Source: Ridgeia piscesae
Taxonomy: Eukaryota > Annelida > Polychaeta > Sabellida > Siboglinidae
NCBI GenBank assembly: GCA_025642075.2
Contig: JAODUO010000539.1
Coordinates: forward strand, 1-64,000
DNA: 64,000 nucleotides
Direction of reading: 5' to 3'
Shown: positions 28,771 to 64,000 of the stretch, piece after piece
Layout: the number at the start of each line of letters is the position of its first letter
Position numbering within the stretch: position 1 is the first letter of the stretch
Notes under the pieces: model-generated
Database searches by the model: none
The model's input: the letters and a program-made list of their open reading frames with translations, nothing else
Told to the model about the DNA's origin: nothing
Position numbers and translations under genes: made by a program

Positions 28771-29485
28771 GCACTCTTACTAGATTTCCCATGTTCAATT
28801 GACCAGCGATATATGGCAAATATCATAAATGCTGTTATTCAAATATTATATCGGCTCCAACTCTACTTTCATTGGATCGTAATGAATATTGGGTGGGCTT
28901 CAGCACCACTTCGCTGTCGGTCGTGATATCTGTAACAGGGGATGGGGTATTGTAGAAGACGTTTTGTCATTTATAATAATTTAATATGTACTAATACCTC
29001 TATAATGTATGTCTAACGTCCACAAACATAGGGCCTACTACTATTCCCAGCTTATAAAATTTTGACCAAAGAAAATCACCATTGACCAAACCATATATTG
29101 CTTTCAGAAATATTCAGTATACATATAATATATATAATATAGATAATATGCTGGGTCCACTGGTCAGAGTGGTCTTCCACGTCTCGCTTCTCATATGCAA
29201 GCGTGACTATACGTTACGTGAGTCCGTCGAGATATTTAGGTTGCCTAGCTTGTGTATTTGAAATGCTAGCTCGTCGATTATTTACAGATATGAATCAGAT
29301 GCTCAGCTAGTTGTTGGGTAGATCTGGCTTTAGACCACATAACCTCTTCGCCTCGCCTTTGCTGTTGCTGCATGGTTTTAATAATTAACAAAGTAGTTTG
29401 CGTTCAGGATTTCAATAAAATACACGATGAGACCAATGGCGTAGCCAGGATTTTGTATTGGAGCAAACTTTGTAATATACATTAT
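28771..29485. other. No gene seen
   Basis: AT-rich; nothing recognised. Confidence 0.5.
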
Positions 29486-29489
29486 AAAT

Positions 29490-29492
29490 TAA

Positions 29493-29523
<31 letters not shown>

Positions 29524-29605
29524 TATATATTATTATGTAGTAGTATGTGTGTGTGTGTGTGTGTGTGCGTGCGTGCGTGTGCGTGCGTGCGTGCGTGCGT
29601 GTGGT

Positions 29606-29683
<78 letters not shown>
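29490..29683. repeat. (TA)n / (TG)n compound microsatellite
   Basis: TA repeats pass into TG with GTGC variants, then pure TG. Confidence 0.96.
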
Positions 29684-29684
<1 letters not shown>

Positions 29685-29689
29685 ACTCA

Positions 29690-30860
29690 GATCGCTTAAA
29701 ATTTATACCGACATGACAATCATGTTAACTGACCAATGTAGCTGGCAGTTCAGCAAACACATTCATAGGAGACGTCAAAGTAGGAAACTAAGATAAAATA
29801 CTAAAACATAATACTTAGGAGAAACGAACCCATAGCCACTACATAATATCTACCTAAAGCCGGCCACCATATTCCTCATGCTATATCTCCGAAACCTACA
29901 GACAAGAAACATGACATACACCAACATGTAGTCACTTACTCTGACGAAACATAATTAAACATTCGTACTTTAATAGGGATACTGACGCATTGACATTCAA
30001 ACAGAAAATTCTCAATATTATTGCTGCTTACAGAAATTTATAAATTCACGAGAGGAAGTTCCAATTACACAGTGCAAAATCGACAAGATAAGTGGCTTTA
30101 ATTACAATGAGGATTGCAGTAGGGGCAAAGTCGAAGGGGTAGATGAATATAGACGCATAACAGGTGAACTTAAAGGAAAGGTGCACACCTCGTGTGTACT
30201 CCGTCGTACATACAATAACAGAGAAACAACAGGAGTAAGTGCAGGTTGGCGGAAACAACTGGGTAAGAAGAATCGTGGGAGTTATGAGTGCTGTTAAGAG
30301 AAGAATGGAGGAACTGAGAGTGGGTCGAGGTTAAAGTGAAAGAAAATATTGTAAGAAGAAATTGGTGAGAAGTAGGTAGGAACGAGCCGCCACGTGGATA
30401 TAGTGGGAGATAAAAAAACTCAAAGGAGAGCAGAAGACCAGTAAATGGAGGAAAACAGGAAGCGAGGAAGATCGAGATTGGAATGAGACATCTGAAAAGA
30501 GTGGGAGAAGAATTGCGCACAAGAGCAAAAGATAGAAGGAATTGGAGAATGTTAATAGAGAATTAACCTAGCGAGAAAAGGGTAAGGAAAGAGAAGAGGA
30601 AGAAAAATGACGACGGACACGGACAGCATGGCCACCCTAACCCCTGACGTCAGGGGTACCACGAAGAAAGCTACAATTGGTCTACCCCTATGCAACTTGA
30701 TCTTAGTCTAGTAATCGGGCAATTGTCCTGAATCGAGGAGTATTACATGCATCCCTATTCCGCTTTCATTTTGTCACTCTATTTACTCAGGCAGTCTGGT
30801 ATTGGTCTTCAGCTCCCCACCCTCCTAATCTTCCGGGATTGGGGGCATGGTCCCCTTGCC
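29690..30860. other. No gene seen; contains an 18-bp CRE palindrome
   Basis: Purine-rich from about 30100 to 30600. The palindrome ACCCCTGACGTCAGGGGT is at 30640-30657. Minus-strand frames here (such as 30170-30520) are low-complexity without recognised motifs. Confidence 0.5.
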
Positions 30861-30879
30861 CCCTCTGGCTACACGACTG

Positions 30880-31240
30880 GACCGGACCTTTGTCTTTGAA
30901 TACACCACTTGTTCGGCGTGTTTTTCATTATCATCGTCACCATCGTTGTGCAGCCGTAGTGTCCCGTGGTTGGGGGAAGGCCTCAGCATATGCTGTTTCC
31001 CCGTCTGCCTATCTCGCGCTATCCTCTGCCAAATGGTACCCTTCCAGTAGTCATCGAGTTCGTCCCTCCATCGTCTCGCCGGTCTTCCTCTAGATCGTTT
31101 CGATCCCGTCGTAGTGTTTCCAGGTGGTAATACGCCATGTCCATCGGTTATTTCGTATACTGCTGACGTGACTTGCCCAGCCAAGGTCCACTTCCGTCTT
31201 CTGACTTGTTCAATCACATCTGTGACCCGTGTCCATGGGC
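30880..31240 (-). mobile_element. LINE ORF2 C-terminal tail fragment
   Basis: The minus strand encodes GRPWTRVTDVIEQVRRRKWT, then LAGQVTS, then KRSRGRPARRWRDELDDYWK followed by WQRIARDR, then a frameshifted AF.Q..DTTAAQRW-like ending. This order (endpoint 'W.GH', 'RGRP..RW.DDLD.Y', 'W...A.DR..W') is the conserved C-terminal tail of jockey/RTE-like LINE proteins. It is a short decayed piece. Confidence 0.8.
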
Positions 31241-31309
31241 GTCCGCAGAAAAAATGAAGGGGAGGCAATGTTATCCTGAATCAGAGGTTTAGCCAGCGAG
31301 CCGTGCAGC

Positions 31310-31655
31310 CGTGTTTTGCACGGCCAATTTTCAAAAAACACGGCCAGTTTAACCATGCACGGCCTAGACTTGACTATGCCTCGGCGATGCGCACGCCAGG
31401 TCCACCGGCCGAATGTGGGAGGGTCCATTGAGGAGTGCTATCGCCGCACCATCTATGTAGACCCCTATGTTCCCTGCTGTGCGCAAGGCTATCCTCTGCC
31501 TGCAACATCGTGTACAGTGGAAAGGTCCTTCAGCACATTGCGCAGTGTGAAGAACTGGTTAAGATCAACGATGAGTGATACACGTCTGTCCGGCCTCTGC
31601 ATGCTAAGTGTCCACCGCAACAAAGTGCCAACAGCCAGAAGACCGAGCTAATGAA
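31310..31655 (+). mobile_element. hAT-type transposase C-terminal (dimerisation) fragment
   Basis: Plus-strand frames give ARQVHRPNVGGSIEECYRRT, then YPLPATSCTVERSFSTLRSV followed by KNWLRSTMSDTRLSGLCMLS. 'LP.T....ERSFS.L..IK..LRS.M...RLS.L.LL..H' is the C-terminal hAT dimerisation motif. Only the end of a transposase is present, and the frame is disturbed near 31470-31490. Confidence 0.85.
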
Positions 31656-31659
31656 CACG

Positions 31660-32187
31660 GTCATTGACAATTTCGGAAGAGAACCCCGACGGCTCCAATT
31701 CCTGTTCCAAGTGTAATGACCTGCTCTAACTGAATGAACTGTTGAAAAATGTTTATGTTGTTTTATTCATTTTGTATTTTCCATGTAATTGTTTGAAATT
31801 TTTGATTTTTCAGGGGGGCAACTGCCCCCCCCCCTCCGGACGCCCATGCCCGTGTCTTTTCCCTTACCCAGATGTTTGTTTTTCTGTCACGGTATATGAC
31901 GTTTATCATACTTTTTTCATCTTTGTTTGTGCAGCTAATTTTTTCATCTTTGTTTGTGATACAGATACAGATACAACTGCTAGCTTGTGCTTGCAAAAAC
32001 CGTCAATTGTTTTTATAATGCGTATACAGTCTGCCTCGTGGCGCCACTTGCAGCATACATATTATATTATTATTAGCGCGCGACATGTCCGCGCGCGCGT
32101 GTTGTTTGAATTTTTTTTCCACCAAAAACATGTCTGCAACATTGCCATGGCATGTTTTACTTTAACAACATGACTGATTAAAACAAC
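31660..32187. other. Upstream region of LMLN
   Basis: Contains a C-run and short repeats (TTTTTTCATCTTTGTTTGTG twice, 31911-31960) and an alternating GC stretch with GCGCGCGACATGTCCGCGCG at 32074-32095. No TATA box is obvious. A promoter is expected here but cannot be pinpointed. Confidence 0.4.
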
Positions 32188-57184
<24,997 letters not shown>

Positions 57185-57960
57185 GTACGTGAATTAGTTA
57201 CTTCAGGTTCACCATAACCCAGCAAGTGTATGGTATATAACAATTCTAAACATTTGTATTTAAATTAATGAGTGAATACCAAGTGTGATTGTGCATACAT
57301 GTTAAGTCGATCTCCCACATTCGGCGGGAAATCTCCCGATCTCCCGCGCGGGAGAACCAATCTGTGATTCTTCCAAATCCGAATTGTCTCTTTTTAATAT
57401 GGGGGATAAAACTGGTCAAAAAGGATAACAAATTAAACTTTTGTGTCGATTCCTGGAGTGCTGTAGATCACATTCGTGACAGTCATCTGTTTAAATGGAA
57501 CTCGCATTTTGCTGTTTTGAAGTAAATTTTCAGCAAGTTGCTGGCGAGTAATGTGGACCATAGTGGCATGCTGTAGGCATAACCTGCTGCTTTTCCTGCA
57601 AGGGATTCATATCAGAAGTTGAACAGATATGCTAATGTTGTACAAAAGTAAATTACTGAACATATTATTTATTGATCTATGACCGTGTCTTCTTTGTAAC
57701 AAATGGCAAAAACGGCCAAACAGCAACACATAATTTTATATGAAACTATAACAGGGAATTTTCATATTTGTGGTATTACGACAAATAAACTGTTAGTTAT
57801 AATAAAACATTTATGTTAATGTCTTAATCATTGGAATGTATTCCTTTTTTATATTATATCATTCACATTTATGGCTAAAAACCTAATTTATATATAAAAG
57901 CCTGATTTTCCGAGACCCTCCGATTTACGTATAAATCTTCCACTTTGGCATTTCCAAAAC
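57185..57960. other. No gene seen; flanked by a short inverted motif
   Basis: ATACATGTTAAGT at 57295-57307 and ACTTAACATGTAT near 57959-57971 are inverted copies about 650 bases apart, possibly the ends of a small non-autonomous element. Confidence 0.4.
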
Positions 57961-57969
57961 TTAACATGT

Positions 57970-59020
57970 ATTTCAAGAGTGAGACTGGTGAGTGAATATC
58001 AAGAGTGAGACTGTGATAAATGAATATCAAGAGTGAGACTGTGGTAAATGAATATCAAGTGTGAGACTGTGGTAAATGAATATCAAGAGTGAGACTGTGG
58101 TAAATGAATATCAAGAGTGAGACTCTGGTGAGTGAATATCAAGAGTGAGACTGTGGTAAATGAATATCAAGAGTGAGACTGTGGTAAATGAATATCAAGA
58201 GTGAGACTGGTGAGTGAATATCAAGAGTGAGACTGTGGTAAATGAATATTAAGAGTCATTGCCGAGACTGGTGAGTGAATATCAAGAGTGAGACTGTGGT
58301 AAATGAATATCAAGAGTGAGACTGGTGAGTGAATATCAACAGTGAGACTGGTAAATGAATATCAAGAGTGAGACTGGTGAGTGAATATCAAGAGTGAGAC
58401 TGTGGTAAATGAATATCAAGAATGAGACTGGTGAGTGAATATCAAGAGTGAGACTGTGGTAAATGAATATCAAGAGTGAGACTGGTAAATGAATATCAAG
58501 AATGAGACTGGTGAGTGAATATCAAGTGTGAGACTGTGGTAAATGAATATCAAGAGTGAGACTGTGGTAAATGAATATCAAGAGTGAGACTGGTGAGTAA
58601 ATATCAAGAGTGAGACTGTGGTAAATGAATATCAAGAGTGAGACTGTGGTAAATGAATATCAAGAGTGAGACTGGTGAGTAAATATCAAGAGTGAGACTG
58701 TGGTAAATGAATATCAAGAGTGAGACTGTGGTAAATGAATATCAAGAGTGAGACTGTGGTAAATGAATATCAAGAGTGAGACTGTGGTAAATGAATATCA
58801 AGAGTGAGACTGGTGAGTAAATATCAAGAGTGAGACTGTGGTAAATGAATATCAAGAGTGAGACTGTGGTAAATGAATATCAAGAGTGAGACTGGTGAGT
58901 GAATATCAAGAGTGAGACTGTGGTAAATGAATATCAAGAGTGAGACTGTGGTAAATGAATATCAAGAGTGAGACTGTGATAAATGAATGTCAACTGTGAG
59001 ACTGTGGTGAGTGAATAGGA
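57970..59020. repeat. 26/28-bp minisatellite with donor-like motifs
   Basis: Units GAATATCAAGAGTGAGACTG followed by either GTGAGT or TGGTAAAT, mixed irregularly over about 38 copies. Confidence 0.96.
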
Positions 59021-59790
59021 AGAATGAGACTGCAGTAAATGAATGTGATGAAGACTGAGAGTGGGTAGCGAATGGCAAGAACATGAGACAGTGATGAGTG
59101 AATATCAAGAGTGGGACTATGATGGGTAAATGTCAAGAATGAGACTACAGTGAGTGAATGTCAAATATGAGACAGTGGTAAGTGAATGTCAAGAGTGAGA
59201 CTAATGAGTGGGACTGCGATGAATAAATGTGAAAGGGATAGTCAGAGTGTCATGAGTGAACATGTTAAGAATGAGACTAAACATCAACAATGAGAGTCAG
59301 AGACTGTTGAATGAATGTAAACAGTCATACTCATTATTGAGAATGTTAAGACTGTGAGTAGTGAATGTAAAGAGTGAGACTGGTGAGTAAATGTCGAGCA
59401 AGACTGGTGAAATAATGTCAAAAGTGAGACTGGTCAGTGAACAACAAGAATGGGACTATAATGAGTGAATATCAAGAGTGAGACTGATGAGTGAATGTCG
59501 AGGTAGACTGGGAAGTGTCAATGTCAAGAGTGAGACTGGTAAGTGAATGTCAAGTGAGACTGGTAAGTGAATGTCAAGTGAGACTGGTAAGTGAATGTCA
59601 AGTGGGACTGGTAAGTGAATGCCAAGAGTGAGACTAGTAAGTGAATGTCGAATGAGACTGGTAAGTGAATGTCAAGAGAGAGACTGGTGAGTGAATGTTG
59701 AGTGAGGCTGGTAAGTGAATGTCAAGTGAGACTGGTAAGTGAATGTCAAGAGAGAGACTGGTGAGTGAATGTTGAGTGAGGCTGGTAAGG
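59021..59790. repeat. Degenerate extension of the same minisatellite
   Basis: Worn units continue, then tighten into 21-22-base units reading GAGACTGGTAAGTGAATGTC (59520-59760). Confidence 0.9.
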
Positions 59791-60043
59791 TCTGGCGATC
59801 ACCAAAGACGTCCTACCCGATTCACGGAAAAGGATAACTATTACAAAATAAAGTTAATGTGTGTTTGATATAACTTTTGGTGCATGCACAGCAAAAGCAT
59901 ACGCAATTGCTTGGTTTTATCACGTTATTATCAATAAAAAAATTGTTTGTTTAGGTCGGAAACAGCCACGAAGCATCTATCCGACCTTTCGCTGGAGCAC
60001 ACGCCACGGGAATGACAATTAAAGGCCGACAGACCGTCACTCT

Positions 60044-60478
60044 CGGGTCGGCTCGGCTCGCACGGCTCGGCTCGGCTCGCACGGCTCGATTCGCACGGCT
60101 TGGCTCGGCTCGCACGGCTCGGCTCGCACGGCTCGGCTCGCACGGCTCGATTCGCACGGCTTGGCTCGGCTCGCACGGCTCGGCTCGCACGGCTCGGCTC
60201 GCACGGCTCGATTCGCACGGCTTGGCTCGGCTCGCACGGCTCGGCTCGCACGGCTCGATTCGCACGGCTTGGCTCGGCTCGCACGGCTCGGCTCGCACGG
60301 CTCGATTCGCACGGCTTGGCTCGGCTCGCACGGCTCGGCTCGCACGGCTCGGTTCGCACGGCTCGGCTCGCACGCCTCGGCTTGGCTCGGCTCGCACGGC
60401 TCGGCTCGGCTCGGCTCGGCTCGGCTCGGCTCGGCTCGGCTCGGCTCGGCTCGGCTCGGCTCGGCTCGGTTCGGCGGC
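60044..60478. repeat. GC-rich (GGCTCG)/(GGCTCGCAC) minisatellite
   Basis: CGGCTCGCACGGCTCG phrases interspersed with CGATTCGCACGGCTTGGCTC, ending in pure GGCTC pentamers (60395-60468). Open frames on both strands (up to 191 codons) are repeat artefacts. Confidence 0.95.
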
Positions 60479-60489
60479 TCGGTTCATCC

Positions 60490-61105
60490 TGAGTAGTGGC
60501 GTGGGAGACGCGCCATGACCTCGCACTCGCCGAATTTACATCATCGAGAGAACGTTTGACGCCTCGCTATGGACGATGCGAACGACACGTGTTTGTACGG
60601 CGCGAAATGGATGAACTGGTTCGTAACGCGACTCGCTATGTCAATGTTCATAGTTGACTAACAGTCACAAATCATTATCTACTGGACGATACGGTCACAT
60701 GACGAAATCCTTTATGAACTACGGCTATAGCTGGCCATGAATATATTTAAATCCGGTATATGGTACGGATAAATACGTAGTGGAATTATTCTTGGAGTAT
60801 ACTAATAAAACGCACGACGCTTTGTTGAGAACAAGTGCTGTTGTCATTTGTGATATCGGTGCATTTCCTTGTGTGACAAGATTACAACAAAACAGTCAGT
60901 GACTCTACTACATCTACACCCTCTGTTAGTTGTGCTAAATGTATACGGCAGTTGTTGTTACGTAGAGGACCCCATCAGAAATGTTTACACAGAAACATAT
61001 ATTTCGGTTGACCTTAATGTTATTATTACAGACACAGCTTTGACGATAGAACAAGCCTACCCTGTTTCATCAGTTTTAAGAAAATGTCTGCCTACGACTC
61101 AGCAA
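60490..61105. other. No gene seen
   Basis: The only long frame (60869-61528) owes its second half to the GC-rich repeat. Its first half has no recognised domain. Confidence 0.4.
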
Positions 61106-61116
61106 TTCAAAATCCG

Positions 61117-61500
61117 TCCGGACGGGCGGGCGGGCGGCGGGGCGGGCGGCGGCGGGCGGGCGGGCGGGCGGGTGGGCGGGGCGGGCGGGCGGGCGGGCGG
61201 GCGGGCGGGCGGGCGGGCGGGCGGGGCGGGCGGGGCGGGCGGGGCGGGCGGGCGGGCGGGCGGGCGGCGGGCGGACGGACGGAAGAGGAGGAGGACGGAC
61301 GGACGGACGGACGGGACGGACGGACGGACGTCCCTCCCTCCCTCCCTCCCTCCCTCCCTCCCTCCCTCCCCCTCCCTCCCTCCCTCCCTCCCTCCCTCCT
61401 CCTCCCTCCCTCCCTCCCCCTCCCTCCCTCCTCTCCTCCTCCTCCGTCCCTCCGTCCCTCCGTCCCTCCGTCCCCCTCCGTCCCTCCGTCCCTCGGTGGC
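61117..61500. repeat. (GGGC)n, (GGAC)n, (CCCT)n, (CCGT)n compound repeat
   Basis: A G-rich half (61117-61330) switches abruptly to a C-rich half (61331-61495), all in tetranucleotide steps. Confidence 0.97.
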
Positions 61501-61522
61501 TGGTAGTTCAACAAAACCATAT

Positions 61523-61807
<285 letters not shown>

Positions 61808-61814
61808 GCATACA

Positions 61815-61857
61815 ACGAACGAACAAACGAACGAACGAACGAACGAACGAACGAACG
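61815..61857. repeat. (GAAC)n microsatellite
   Basis: About ten copies of CGAA/GAAC. Confidence 0.95.
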
Positions 61858-61959
61858 TACACACAGTCGCCTACAAACACACCACATACGCACGCACGCA
61901 CTCACACATTAATGCACGCACATTCAACCCCACGCACACATACGCACAGACAGACACTG

Positions 61960-62203
61960 CATAGCTGCGAAGCGAAGAACGAGTGCTACAGCGATAGCAA
62001 ACAGCAGCACGAATGCCACAACGACCCCCAGAATCAGTCGACGTCTTGTCAATGATTTCTGCCTCCGGTCGCCGTACATGCGCAGATCGTCTCCTTCCGG
62101 TTCCGTTGTCTGGCGATAAATTTTGTCTCCAGTCGAAGATACGTCATCGTCAACATCGTTCACCTGCGGCTGTATCCCGGATTGTGAAACGAGAATAACT
62201 GCA
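61960..62203 (-). CDS. Candidate exon of a membrane protein, minus strand
   Basis: On the minus strand an acceptor (TTATTTTTTGCAG) at about 62204 is followed by an open frame: ILVSQSGIQPQVNDVDDDVS, then QTTEPEGDDLRMYG, a basic cluster (RRQKSLTRRR) and a strong hydrophobic helix (LILGVVVAFVLLFAIAVALV). Charged residues before a single helix suggest a type II membrane protein, as in neprilysin-like enzymes, but there is no domain to prove it. The 3' end is not clear (a GTGCGT donor near 61955 is possible). It would belong to a gene running opposite to LMLN. Confidence 0.4.
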
Positions 62204-62209
62204 AAAAAT

Positions 62210-63150
62210 AACTCACATGACGATGCTACATCTGACATGATCAACACTTCAGCATCTGACGTGTGGTCCCAGAAGTGCGCCTACACGTAACATGTGCTTA
62301 ACTTTAAAAAAGAAACATGCTTACCTAGGTGCTTCGTTCGACGGTGAACTATGTGTTTCTGGGTGAACAATATTATTTTTGTTTATTTACAGATTGAGAG
62401 AGGTCGCAGGTCGCCTATCTAAAACGATTGTGGTATTCTAACATAACAGTAGAGGATGTTCGTGCCGTGAACAAAAACTAGCAGACAGCGTACAGACTGA
62501 ACTTCACGAATAGTCCAACCCAATGTTGGAAAACTCTATTCTTGAGCAGTAGAACCAGTATTTCTGGTGTGAAGATTGTTGTAATACTTACAATCTGCCC
62601 AATTTAACTACGTATTTGGTAGAACAGAATTGCGAAATAAGCTTCACTTATACTAGAAATAGTGGTTTTCTGCTCGAAACCAAAATTTCCAAAATGGAGT
62701 TGGACTGTTGCTGAAGTCATGTCATCAATTTGCTGCCATCGCGTTGTTGACTAAACAGTACAACTAAATACACTCTCAAAGAGATCGCCCTCAGTAATAG
62801 GTCAAAGCGAACTTTGTGGTAGCACTGTCTATATACTAAACATAACGACACATGTTTTAGGGTCCAATACGGTGTCTACGCAGCGACTCAGCAGGCTACG
62901 CCATAAACACTGCATCGTTGTCAGTTGCCAGTTGAGGTCGTTTCCGGGGTAAACTACTCTTGCTAACACACTGTGGTTGAACGTTGATTTACAGGTTATA
63001 TTGTCCCTGCGGGAATTTAGTGCGTGAACACAAGTTACGAGCGAGTAACAGCGGCATTAATTAGGTGACTCGTTCCATTCAGCGCCGACAAAGTGGCGTC
63101 TATCCGGTTTGTTGCGTCTTTCCGTGGGTCACGTCCAACATTCTTGTGTG
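62210..63150. other. No gene seen
   Basis: Possible upstream exon(s) of the minus-strand gene were not recognised. Confidence 0.4.
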
Positions 63151-63153
63151 CTA

Positions 63154-63226
63154 TGTACAGTCGCATTTTGTTCAACTGTAGCGAACACAAAATCAAGGCA
63201 TTTGTCAAGTTGACTTTAAATATATC
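63154..63226. repeat. Direct repeat, copy 1
   Basis: The block AAGGCATTTGTCAAGTTGAC with flanking GTCGCATTTTGTTCAACTGT recurs at 63930-64000. Confidence 0.75.
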
Positions 63227-63929
63227 CCTGTATCAAGACGTCGGAAACGAGTATATAAATATTCAAGCAAAGTGTTGAAAAAGTTACATTTTAAGGACGT
63301 TTGCGTGAGATTTCAGATCCAATTCGTTGTAATAAAAGTACTCCATATTTGAGAAAGGTAACGAGCAGAAAAGCATAACTGATAGGTGGTAAACGTGATC
63401 GTATACCAAGAAGGGACATGCTTTGAAAATTATTGACTGCTCCGTCCGGTGTTCAATTAATTTTGTTTTGCAGCCTAACTATATCTGTGAACTAATTAAG
63501 TGCTATAATCCGTAATGAAATACTCAATTTAGGATGGGTCAATTGATATAATTATTCCTTTCGAAATTGAATTTAACAAATCAAAAAACTAGATTTCCTG
63601 GTTGTGTCATTGGTAATGTATTTTGGATCTGGACGATTTGATTGTTATATGACGTCACAGACAGAAAACGCGGCGACAGCGTCACTGTACGGAAAGTCGA
63701 ACATACTATCTCCCGGTTACCGCCACCTACCGAGTGCCCGTCATTGCGTGCTGCCATCTATCGAATCAGTTCAGACTTACAAACAGTTGTTTTGCTTGAT
63801 TTCTCTAAATTAATTTGCCTTAAAGCTATGCGAATCAAACGTTTAGCGAGACCTCAATGATTAATCGCGATTTGACCCGAAAATAATGGCATCTGAGCTA
63901 AAACATGACTTCCCGATTATCATAAATCA

Positions 63930-64000
63930 ATGTTCAGTAGCATTTTGCTCAACAGTAGCGAACAAAAAATGAAGGCATTTGTCAAGTTGACTATAAATAT
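63930..64000. repeat. Direct repeat, copy 2, cut by the window end
   Basis: Matches 63154-63226 (about 62 of 70 bases by eye) and continues beyond the window, so the repeat length is unknown. Confidence 0.75.

Noticed and set aside
30170..30528. Minus-strand ORFs of 116 and 65 codons
   Set aside because: They are the antisense of a purine-rich tract, giving Phe/Leu/Ser-rich chance frames in overlapping registers.
57289..57525. 78-codon ORF after LMLN exon 10 as the next LMLN exon
   Set aside because: It lacks the expected WY start and the cysteine pattern of the LMLN C-terminal half, and no phase-compatible acceptor precedes it.
59931..60526. ORFs rich in Ser-Arg-Ala-Glu-Pro on the minus strand and Ala-Arg-Leu-Gly on the plus strand
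   Set aside because: Overlapping long frames on both strands come from the GGCTCG repeat; there is no domain or splice support.

Overview
The window is nuclear DNA from an animal. It has spliced genes with GT..AG introns, non-LTR retrotransposons, Penelope-like and DNA-transposon remnants, and very many (CA)n, (TA)n and (CT)n microsatellites and minisatellites. The mixture (CR1/RTE-like LINEs, a Penelope-like element, PIF/Harbinger, hAT, a possible TTAA-target element, a P2X7-C-like domain) suggests a marine invertebrate, perhaps a mollusc. The species cannot be told from the sequence, and there is nothing prokaryotic here.

The main gene lies on the plus strand from 32188 to beyond 57184. 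It is the 5' part of a leishmanolysin-like (invadolysin, M8) metallopeptidase, LMLN. Ten coding exons could be placed by family motifs, splice sites and codon phase. They run from a signal-peptide exon through the HEILH zinc site, the third zinc-ligand region (SHWEKR) and the Met-turn region (NEAMTG). The C-terminal half is not found and probably lies beyond the window. One junction (exon 4 to 5) is uncertain. About 16 kb of the roughly 25 kb span is tandem repeat. Two arrays are copies of the gene's own exon-intron junctions: the 50-bp array copies the exon 6 donor, and the 40-bp array copies the exon 9 acceptor plus about 24 exonic bases. Other arrays carry donor-like hexamers (GTAAGT, GTGAGT) in nearly every unit. 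This is the observation I consider most worth following up.

Layout. 1-1.5 kb: decayed LINE inside a duplicated segment. 1.9-8.2 kb: possible 6.3-kb DNA transposon with TTAA flanks, holding a P2X7-C-like fragment and an acidic ORF. 10.1-10.5 kb: decayed transposon-like ORF. 11.3-12.7 kb: two exons of an unidentified membrane protein on either side of a 30-bp minisatellite. 12.9-16.6 kb: PIF/Harbinger element with TAA target duplications and a dead transposase. 16.7-20.5 kb: diverged duplicated segments. 21-23.3 kb: CT-rich microsatellites. 23.35-25.4 kb: CR1-like LINE lacking its catalytic FADD region. 26-29 kb: duplicated segment with a tRNA-derived SINE. 30.9-31.7 kb: LINE tail and hAT C-terminus. 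32.2-57.2 kb: LMLN, with a Penelope-like inverted pair in intron 6. 56.6-57.0 kb: LINE tail. 58-62 kb: minisatellites and GC-rich/TA-rich simple repeats. 62.0-62.2 kb: possible minus-strand membrane-protein exon. Most long open frames in the window are repeats read as protein and are not genes.
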